From Phycisphaerae bacterium (lineage in GTDB: Bacteria > Planctomycetota > Phycisphaerae > Tepidisphaerales > Tepidisphaeraceae), in assembly GCA_014380825.1 (NCBI GenBank), contig JACMJD010000745.1, positions 1 to 5,323 on the forward strand: 5,323 nt of DNA, written 5' to 3'. The position numbers and the translations under genes are program-made. This document shows, piece after piece, positions 1-5,323 of the stretch. The stretch's first letter is position 1. Every line of letters starts with the position of its first letter. The notes beneath the pieces are model-generated. The model was given only the letters and a program-made list of their open reading frames with translations, was not told where the DNA came from and searched no databases.

Positions 1-1605
1 CATCGCCAGCGCACAGCGCACCGCGTTGCGCGCATCTTCGATCGCCTGCGACTTAGACCGATTGCGCGGCGGACCAAATACGGCGACGATCTGATCGCCG
101 TTGAACTTCATGATCAGCCCGCCGCTCTCCTTCACCAGGTCGGAAACGCCCTGGAAATATTCGTTCAGCCAGCGCATCAGATCGGATGCGTCCATATTCT
201 CGGCGATGCTCGCGAAACCCTTGAGATCGGTGAACAACATCGTCGCGCGCTGGCGTCGCGGACGCAGGCCGCCGCTGGTGAAGACTTCGTCGCGATCGCC
301 CCAGATGAGCTTGGCGACATCGTCGGAGACGAATCCGCTGATTAATTGCATCATCGCGTTGCGCTCCTGCCGCCCGCGCACGCCGTTGTAAACCCCGACC
401 ATCGCCGCGCACGCGACGAAACCCGCCACGGGGGGGACGACCGGAATCCACAAGCCGCGATCAAACGCCTTTCGCGCGCCGAAATAGAGAATCGCCAATA
501 CGAGCGTCGCGACGCTCGCGACAACCAGGATCGCGCTCGTGCCGCCAAAAACTTTCCAGGGTGGCCGCGCGGCAAATCCGAGCGCGCCGCCAAGCACGCA
601 GAACGCGACGATCAGCGTGGTTTCGTTTCGCGCGGACCAGATTCGTGTCGTCACGGGTTGGCCGTTTGCCGCGCGGATCAACTGGTCGGCAATTCGTGCG
701 TGACAGGTCACGCCGTAATCACGCTCGCGCTCGCTGCCATTGCGCATCGGCGTGTTGATGTAGTCCTTCACGCTCCGCGACCACAGGCCGATCAGCACGA
801 CCTTATCGCGAAACACGCCCGGTTCCACGCGGCCGGCGAGCACATCCTGCACCGAATGCGGCTCGAAATCTGGAGCGCGAAAGTCGATCAAAAGCTGCAC
901 AGCATCGCGTCCAAGCCGGCCATACGCGCCGGCGTTGACGATTGGACGATATCGCACCTCGCCGAACTGCTGCCACGGATCGTTCGCATTAACACTGACG
1001 TCGAACTTCTCGCCGACATGGATCTGCGCCACACGCGAGGCGAGCGAATATCGCATCTCGCCGGAATGATCCGGGCGTTGCAGCAGCGCTCGACGGACGA
1101 CGTCATCCTCATCCGGCGGCAGATCGACAAACGCCACCTGCGCCGGCGAATCTTTCAATCCCGGGGGCGGGCCTACGGACATCTCAATCTCATCATTGAT
1201 CGCGATCGGCGCGACGATTTGTGGATTGTCGGTGAAAATCTTAGCGAGCCGCGATTGATCGTTGGACCCGGTTTTCAGATCCGGAACGGCCTGATCGCGG
1301 AAAATATCTAGGCCGATTGCCGACGGTTCGCCGGCGAGGATCTTTTCCAGCAAATCCGACATCACGCGATCGCTGATCGGATACTGGCCCCATTCGCGAA
1401 TGTCGTCGTCGGTAATCGTCACGAGCACGCACGCTGATGCCGCGGCCTGCGTGCGCTGACGTTGCCTCCACGCGTCGTAAACTTGGAACTCCAGCGCCCG
1501 CGCGGGCCGGGTGTGTCGTGCCCACAGCACCGCCGCCGCGCCGATGCAGATGAACAGCGCCGTGGTCAGGGTTGGCAAGAGGATTTTCTTGATTGTGGCA
1601 CGCAT
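1..1605 (-). CDS. CHASE2 sensor with C-terminal class III adenylate/guanylate cyclase domain (partial, 3' end missing)
   Basis: This is a membrane sensor predicted to make a cyclic nucleotide (probably cAMP from ATP) in the cytoplasm in response to an extracytoplasmic signal. Only the first 535 residues are visible; the frame is open to base 1. Residues about 8-29 form one N-terminal membrane segment. Residues about 40-320 are a CHASE2 domain with the family blocks ITDDDI (64-69), GQYPISD (73-79), AIGLDIFRD (96-104), VVLIG (269-273) and CHARIADQLI (301-310). Three membrane segments follow (about 331-346, 356-377, 385-406). The cyclase domain starts near 453: FTDLKGF carries metal-ligand Asp460, and KFNGD (500-504) carries Asp504, 44 residues later as is usual in class III cyclases. 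Lys500 is at the position that typically selects adenine. The second adenine contact and the transition-state Asn/Arg pair lie outside the window. ATG at 1605-1603 is the only start codon after the upstream in-frame stop; no Shine-Dalgarno is visible. It lies 45 nt behind the CHAT gene and is probably cotranscribed with it. The family is well supported; the ligand is unknown. Confidence 0.94.
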   Translation of the reverse strand, partial: MRATIKKILLPTLTTALFICIGAAAVLWARHTRPARALEFQVYDAWRQRQRTQAAASACVLVTITDDDIREWGQYPISDRVMSDLLEKILAGEPSAIGLDIFRDQAVPDLKTGSNDQSRLAKIFTDNPQIVAPIAINDEIEMSVGPPPGLKDSPAQVAFVDLPPDEDDVVRRALLQRPDHSGEMRYSLASRVAQIHVGEKFDVSVNANDPWQQFGEVRYRPIVNAGAYGRLGRDAVQLLIDFRAPDFEPHSVQDVLAGRVEPGVFRDKVVLIGLWSRSVKDYINTPMRNGSERERDYGVTCHARIADQLIRAANGQPVTTRIWSARNETTLIVAFCVLGGALGFAARPPWKVFGGTSAILVVASVATLVLAILYFGARKAFDRGLWIPVVPPVAGFVACAAMVGVYNGVRGRQERNAMMQLISGFVSDDVAKLIWGDRDEVFTSGGLRPRRQRATMLFTDLKGFASIAENMDASDLMRWLNEYFQGVSDLVKESGGLIMKFNGDQIVAVFGPPRNRSKSQAIEDARNAVRCALAM

Positions 1606-1650
1606 ACGATGCGCTGCGATGTGTGCGCGCTCCCGCTCACGCGCGGCGGG
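1606..1650 (-). other. Intercistronic gap with small inverted repeat over the downstream start codon
   Basis: These 45 nt separate the TAG of the CHAT gene from the ATG of the cyclase gene. I see no terminator and no convincing promoter, which supports one transcript. The two genes are in the same frame, and the 15 codons between them contain neither a stop nor an alternative start. A perfect 5-bp inverted repeat (CGCAT, 3-nt loop, ATGCG; positions 1601-1613) places the cyclase AUG in its 3' arm. The purine-rich GAGCGGGAG at 1638-1630 is about 24 nt before the ATG, too far to act as a normal ribosome binding site. Translational coupling to the CHAT gene is therefore plausible, but it is inference. 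Confidence 0.5.
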
Positions 1651-4089
1651 CTATTGCCAATTGCCGATGATGACGAAGTGCGCCCAGAAACGTGGGTGAT
1701 CGTACGTTTTGGCATTGATCATTTTCAGTTGCGCCGCACGCAGCGCCAGCGCCTTGCTGTTACCGGTCGAGGAATTCAGCTCGCGATAGAAATCCGGGAT
1801 CAGCTCGGACGTGGCTGCATCGTGCGCGAGCCAGAGCGTCGCCAGTGCGCTGCGCGCGCCCGCGCGAACGGCGATACCCGCCAGGCCCATCGCGGAGCGA
1901 CCGTCGTCGTCACCGGCGGCGGTTTCGCAGGCGCTGAGCGTCAGCAGATCGACCGGCTGCCCGCGAAATTGCGATGGCTGAATCATCTGCTGAAGATCGT
2001 TCATCCCGATCGGGCGTTCGTCGTTCGTCACGACATACGTCTTGCGCACATCGGTATCGAAATTCGCGTGCGTGGCCAGGTGCACAATTGAGAAACTCGT
2101 ACCCTCCAGCGCCATATTCAGCCTCTCCGAGCCGAACGATTCATTGCTGAGCGTCTCGCTTCGCTTCGGATAACTCGCCGCGACGTCGATCAGTTCCTGC
2201 GGGACGTTCTTCAGTTCCTGGAACGTCACGCTCTCGCCACGCACCTGAATCGTGCGAGCTTTGGACAACCCGCCCGCCAGCAGTCGCGCGTCGCCGCGCG
2301 TCGCGGCGCCGCCGGAGATCGACATGGAAAGCCCGGGCATCAAGCCGATGGCGAAGTCTTCAATTAGAAATTTCTCGGTCGATTCATCATACAGCGCCGC
2401 CGGCGAGATCTGCCGCAGTTCGCCATCCGGCACGAAGACGAGCGTGTCGATGTTGCGGTGCTTCAGCTCGTCCATGATCGGCGCGATCAACAGCTTGTGC
2501 AGCTTCTTGGCGGGCGCGCGATAGTTATGATTTCGCGCCTGCTCCAACTGCTTTCGCATCGTCAGTGCCAGTTGCGCGATCTCCTGATCGTTCGCCGCCA
2601 CTTTTGGCGCGCGCCACATGACCGAGCGATCAGACTTGCTCGCGCCTGCAAACGTCAGCAGCATCTCGCAGCGGTCGGGTAGCGGAACGATGTAGATCAC
2701 CGCAGTCCGCGGCGAACCCCTGAGCGCGCTGTCGATCTGCGCCTTGCTCGCCTCGGCCAATTTCAGGCAATCGTCCTGGAAATAGTTTTTCAGCTCCGCC
2801 GCCTTGAACAGCTCGATCGTGTCGCGCGCCGAACGGAGTAATTCCTGTTCCTTCGCCGGGTCTGTTTCGTTATCGCACTGGAGCAGCAGGAGGTCGGCCA
2901 GGCCGTAGTAAAGTGTTCCAACCTGAGCGCGGAAATTTCCGCCGCCCACCGGCGCCGCGTAAGCCAGTGCAACGTCATCGCGCACGTTATTTTTGCTGAG
3001 ACTGCCGACCGCGCGCTGATATGCAGCGATCGCCGCCGGGATATCACCGCGCTTTTGATGCAGGCGACCGAGCTGCCACTCCCAGCGATAGAGCGAATCG
3101 TCGCGCTGAAGTTTCTGCGATGCGAATCGCGCGTGGCGCGTGGCGATCATCGCCTGATCGGTCTGATTCAGCTTTTCGAAATGTCTGCCGAGATATCCCC
3201 ACGCGAAACCGGCCAGCCGATCGTCCTGAAACTGCTTCGATAGATCGATCGCGCGACGGAAGAGCTGCTCGGCCCGCTTGGGTTCGACGTCAAGCTGATC
3301 GAACCGACACGCTAGCAAGATCGACAGTCTCGCCTGATCGAGCGACGGCGAGAGCTTGTCGACCGCGGTGGATGCCTCGCTTAACGCGTTTAGCGATGCA
3401 GCACGATCGGGATGATCGAGCAGCGCGGCGTTGCATCGCACGCGCGCCGCCATCACCGAGTCGCCGAGTGAATGGGCGAGCTTGGCGCTCTGCTCATACG
3501 CGTGCTGCGCCTCGACAACTTGGCCGCGAGCGGCGTGCAGATTCGCCAGGTCATTCAAGATCGCCGCTTCGGTCGCGATGTCGTTGAGTTCGCGCGCCGT
3601 GGCGAGGCTCTCGTTTAGATAGATGGCCGGGTCACCGACCGTGTCGTGGTGCGAAATCGTGAAGCACAGTGCGCGTCCAATGGCCGCAGTGAGCCGCATG
3701 TATTGCCGCGGATCGCGCGCACGGGCCTCTTCGCGCAGCGGACACAGCACGTCCATCGCGAGGCGATAATTTCCCAGCGCCTCATACGCGCCCGCCAATC
3801 GCAATGCGGCGTCGCAATAATGTTCCCAATCGCCCGCGTCGCGATACGCATCGGCGCTGGCTCGCCACGCGTCGGCGGCCTGTTCGATCTTGCCCTGGCG
3901 ATACGCGTCGACGCCGCGCTGCATCGCTTCATCGCCGCGCGGACTTGGTTGAGTTGTTATGCTTGATCGAAATGCTGGCGCGCGAGTGGCCGAATCGTGA
4001 CAGACCGGCGCTTCACTCGGCTGCGTCGCCGGCGAAGCCATCGCCGAGAGCGCCACCCCAAGCACAACCGATGCGATGCGAATCGTCAT
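1651..4089 (-). CDS. Exported TPR-CHAT domain protein (caspase-like cysteine peptidase family)
   Basis: The 812-residue protein combines TPR-like repeats with a CHAT domain, a clan CD (caspase/separase-like) peptidase fold. Residues 1-19 look like a Sec signal peptide (basic start, hydrophobic core, AMA before a likely cut near 18-20). There is no lipobox and no C-terminal membrane anchor, so a periplasmic location is predicted. Helical TPR-like units run from about 57 to 365, clearest at 57-90, 92-125, 173-206, 293-326 and 333-366. A bridging segment with AELKNYFQDDCL (430-441), typical of TPR-CHAT proteins, follows. The CHAT domain spans about 520-812: VFVPDGELRQISPAALYDE (551-569), FLIEDFAIGLMPGLSM (574-589), the catalytic-His block HLATHA (His674), the catalytic-Cys block LSACETAAGD (Cys721), and the closing HPRFWAHFVIIGNW (798-811). 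Both dyad residues are present, so activity is possible; the substrate is unknown. It is probably the first gene of a two-gene operon with the CHASE2-cyclase. Ten cysteines (30, 92, 116, 142, 219, 261, 405, 441, 474, 721) are many for an exported protein. The ATG start is chosen because the signal peptide begins there and a good promoter lies just upstream. Confidence 0.95.
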   Translation of the reverse strand: MTIRIASVVLGVALSAMASPATQPSEAPVCHDSATRAPAFRSSITTQPSPRGDEAMQRGVDAYRQGKIEQAADAWRASADAYRDAGDWEHYCDAALRLAGAYEALGNYRLAMDVLCPLREEARARDPRQYMRLTAAIGRALCFTISHHDTVGDPAIYLNESLATARELNDIATEAAILNDLANLHAARGQVVEAQHAYEQSAKLAHSLGDSVMAARVRCNAALLDHPDRAASLNALSEASTAVDKLSPSLDQARLSILLACRFDQLDVEPKRAEQLFRRAIDLSKQFQDDRLAGFAWGYLGRHFEKLNQTDQAMIATRHARFASQKLQRDDSLYRWEWQLGRLHQKRGDIPAAIAAYQRAVGSLSKNNVRDDVALAYAAPVGGGNFRAQVGTLYYGLADLLLLQCDNETDPAKEQELLRSARDTIELFKAAELKNYFQDDCLKLAEASKAQIDSALRGSPRTAVIYIVPLPDRCEMLLTFAGASKSDRSVMWRAPKVAANDQEIAQLALTMRKQLEQARNHNYRAPAKKLHKLLIAPIMDELKHRNIDTLVFVPDGELRQISPAALYDESTEKFLIEDFAIGLMPGLSMSISGGAATRGDARLLAGGLSKARTIQVRGESVTFQELKNVPQELIDVAASYPKRSETLSNESFGSERLNMALEGTSFSIVHLATHANFDTDVRKTYVVTNDERPIGMNDLQQMIQPSQFRGQPVDLLTLSACETAAGDDDGRSAMGLAGIAVRAGARSALATLWLAHDAATSELIPDFYRELNSSTGNSKALALRAAQLKMINAKTYDHPRFWAHFVIIGNWQ

Positions 4090-4100
4090 GATAGCGTGTC

Positions 4101-4129
4101 ATCATCCGACTGCCGTGCGCGGGTGTCAA
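4101..4129 (-). promoter_or_regulatory. Predicted sigma70-type promoter of the CHAT-cyclase operon
   Basis: Read on the minus strand, a perfect -35 box TTGACA (4129-4124) is followed after 17 nt by GATGAT (4106-4101), which matches four of six positions of TATAAT including the final AT. Transcription would begin near 4094, only about 5 nt before the ATG at 4089. The mRNA would thus be nearly leaderless, in keeping with the absence of a Shine-Dalgarno sequence. This rests on motif and spacing only. Confidence 0.5.
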
Positions 4130-4150
4130 ACGGAATCATCCTGCTACAAT
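4123..4150 (+). promoter_or_regulatory. Predicted sigma70-type promoter of the TPS exoprotein gene
   Basis: A strong -10 box TACAAT (4145-4150; five of six matches) lies 16 nt after GTGTCA (4123-4128; four of six matches to TTGACA). Transcription would start near 4157, about 8 nt before the ATG at 4165, again giving a very short leader without a Shine-Dalgarno site. The -35 box overlaps the -35 box of the divergent CHAT promoter. The -10 call is reasonable; the -35 call is weaker. Confidence 0.5.
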
Positions 4151-4164
4151 TCCGCGCACGTCGA

Positions 4165-5323
4165 ATGGCAAACTATCTGAAAAATTGTTCGCTGCTTCTC
4201 GCATTGGCCGCCTCGCGCGCGTTGGCGGGCACGGTGGTGCATGATGGTTCGCTCGGGCCGAACCGAACGCTCAACGGGCCCAACTTCATCATCTCACCCA
4301 GCGATGGAAAACAAGTTGGCGGAAACCTGTTTCACAGCTTTCGCACGCTGAATCTGAACGCAGGCGACACCGCGAACTTCACGGGCCCGACTTCCGTGCG
4401 AAACGTGCTGGCTCGCGTAACAGACGGTGCAATCTCGGAGATCGACGGAACGATCCGCAGCACCATTCCCGGCGCGAACTTATTTCTAATGAACCCCGCC
4501 GGCGTCATCTTCGGGCCGAACTCGGCGCTGGACATCGACGGCGCGTTTGTCGCGACGACGGCGGATGTGATCAAGCTCGCCGATGGCGGAAAATTCGCCG
4601 GCGACACCGTCGCGAACAACAGCGTGCTCACCTCCGCCGATCCGTCGGCGTTTGGGTTTTTGAAAGCTCAACCATCGCCGATGGTAATCGTCGGTGATTT
4701 CGACAATGTCACGCGCGCTCGACTGACAACCAAGCCGCAGAAAACGCTCTCGATCGTCGGCGGTGAAATCGCAACGGGACTTGGGGAAATCCGCTCGCCG
4801 GGCGGGCGAATCAATCTCATCAGCGTCGGCGGGACGGGTGAGGTGACAGGCGATTTGGTGTCGATCGATGCGCCGCCGCCGAACTTGGACGCGTTCGATC
4901 GCCTTGGCGCGGTCTCGCTCAACGGGCTGACGCTTCTTTCGGTATCCGGCGCGCCTTCCGGCCGAGTCGTGGTACGCGGCGCATCATTAACGATGGATGT
5001 TCAATCGTCGATCCTCGCCGCGAACGACGGCCCGATCGATTCGCCGGCGGTCGCGATTGTCCTTGTGCTGCGCGATCGAATTGACCTGGCGGGCGGCGCG
5101 TCGATCGCCACCACGAACTCCGGCAGCGGCGCAGGCGGCGACATCCGCGCATTCGCGCGCGTCGCGACCCTGTCGAACAGCGATACCACCGGCGGCACGA
5201 TCACGAGGATGAACGCGTTCAGCTTCGGTGACGGACCCGGCGGCAATATTGTAGGACACTTTCGCCGCCTCAACGTCCTGGGAAACAGTAACTTCACCAC
5301 GAGCGCCGCAAGCAACGGAGCCA
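4165..5323 (+). CDS. Filamentous haemagglutinin-type two-partner secretion exoprotein, N-terminal part (partial, 3' end missing)
   Basis: This is the amino-terminal 386 residues of a secreted TpsA-type protein, a family moved to the periplasm by Sec and across the outer membrane by a TpsB/FhaC-type beta-barrel, then folding as a long beta-helix at the surface. Residues 1-21 are a signal peptide ending in ALA. The TPS (haemagglutination activity) domain covers about 24-140, with NLFHSFRTLNL (54-64), NVLARVTDGAISEIDGTI (80-97), NLFLMNPAGVIFGPNSALDI (105-124) and GAFVATTAD (126-134). Residues 195-230 hold LSIVGGEI and RSPGGRINLISVGG, typical of this family in cyanobacteria-like genomes. Two glycine-rich units, GSGAGGDI (320-327) and GDGPGGNI (355-362), lie 35 residues apart and look like the start of the repeat region. 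The mature part seen contains no cysteine, as expected for a protein exported unfolded. NPAG at 110-113 replaces the usual NPNG. No TpsB gene is visible. ATG at 4165 is the first ATG and is followed directly by the signal peptide. The function of the passenger (adhesin, matrix or other) cannot be told. Confidence 0.93.
   Translation, partial: MANYLKNCSLLLALAASRALAGTVVHDGSLGPNRTLNGPNFIISPSDGKQVGGNLFHSFRTLNLNAGDTANFTGPTSVRNVLARVTDGAISEIDGTIRSTIPGANLFLMNPAGVIFGPNSALDIDGAFVATTADVIKLADGGKFAGDTVANNSVLTSADPSAFGFLKAQPSPMVIVGDFDNVTRARLTTKPQKTLSIVGGEIATGLGEIRSPGGRINLISVGGTGEVTGDLVSIDAPPPNLDAFDRLGAVSLNGLTLLSVSGAPSGRVVVRGASLTMDVQSSILAANDGPIDSPAVAIVLVLRDRIDLAGGASIATTNSGSGAGGDIRAFARVATLSNSDTTGGTITRMNAFSFGDGPGGNIVGHFRRLNVLGNSNFTTSAASNGA

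Noticed and set aside
430..436. Run of seven G (seven C on the coding strand) inside the cyclase gene, considered as a phase-variation tract
   Set aside because: The tract is short and the frame is intact on both sides. Runs of this length are common in GC-rich DNA and there is no sign of slippage.
346..1311. A 321-codon open frame on the plus strand
   Set aside because: It lies antisense to the CHASE2-cyclase gene, whose minus-strand frame has strong family motifs throughout. The plus-strand translation is Arg/His-rich and low in recognisable motifs, as expected of a shadow frame in GC-rich DNA.
1462..2091. A 209-codon open frame on the plus strand
   Set aside because: It overlaps the CHAT catalytic region and the cyclase start in antisense, has no recognisable domain, and no promoter or ribosome binding site was seen.
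292..3033. Two GCGATCGC octamers (292-299 and 3026-3033), considered as cyanobacterial HIP1 repeats
   Set aside because: Two copies in 5.3 kb is far below the density in HIP1-rich cyanobacteria, and GATCG-type words are common in this DNA generally. Not enough to assign the host.
3021..3587. A 188-codon open frame on the plus strand
   Set aside because: It is antisense to the TPR region of the CHAT protein, very rich in Arg and Ala, and without motifs: a shadow frame.
1651..4089. TPR-CHAT gene considered as a CRISPR-linked (Csx29-like) or gasdermin-linked defence protease
   Set aside because: There is no CRISPR array, Cas effector or gasdermin-like gene in the window, and the predicted signal peptide argues against a cytoplasmic role.
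4671..4685. Perfect 15-bp inverted repeat (7-bp arms ACCATCG/CGATGGT around one base), considered as an operator or hairpin
   Set aside because: It lies inside the exoprotein coding region, has a one-base centre that cannot form an RNA hairpin loop, and no second copy was noticed.

Overview
The window carries three genes, all tied to the cell envelope. Two lie on the minus strand as a probable operon: a TPR-CHAT peptidase-family protein followed by a CHASE2 sensor/nucleotide cyclase. The third, on the plus strand, diverges from them: the N-terminal part of a very large secreted protein of the filamentous haemagglutinin (two-partner secretion) type. The DNA is GC-rich. None of the three starts has a clear Shine-Dalgarno sequence. 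These families are often found together in Cyanobacteria and also occur in Planctomycetota. The base composition, the lack of Shine-Dalgarno sites and the protein style suggest a planctomycete (perhaps a Phycisphaerae-like lineage), but no marker gene is present, so this assignment is only inference.

Layout. Positions 1-1605 (minus) encode the first 535 residues of a membrane-bound CHASE2-cyclase; the gene runs off the left edge inside its cyclase domain. Positions 1606-1650 are a 45-nt intercistronic gap. Positions 1651-4089 (minus) encode a complete 812-residue protein with a signal peptide, about eight TPR-like repeats and a C-terminal CHAT domain with its His/Cys dyad intact. Positions 4090-4164 form a short 75-bp divergent promoter region in which the two predicted promoters share one -35 element. 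Positions 4165-5323 (plus) encode 386 residues of the TPS-type exoprotein: signal peptide, haemagglutination-activity/TPS domain, then beta-helix-like repeats. This gene runs off the right edge.

How they may work together (inference). The CHAT protein is predicted to be exported. The CHASE2 domain of the cyclase should face the same compartment, and the exoprotein must cross that compartment on its way to an outer-membrane TpsB/FhaC-type transporter, which is not in this window. One simple model is an envelope system in which the CHAT protein processes or polices the exoprotein or another periplasmic protein, while the CHASE2-cyclase reports envelope state inwards as a cyclic nucleotide. Nothing in the sequence proves this coupling beyond the gene arrangement and the shared promoter region.
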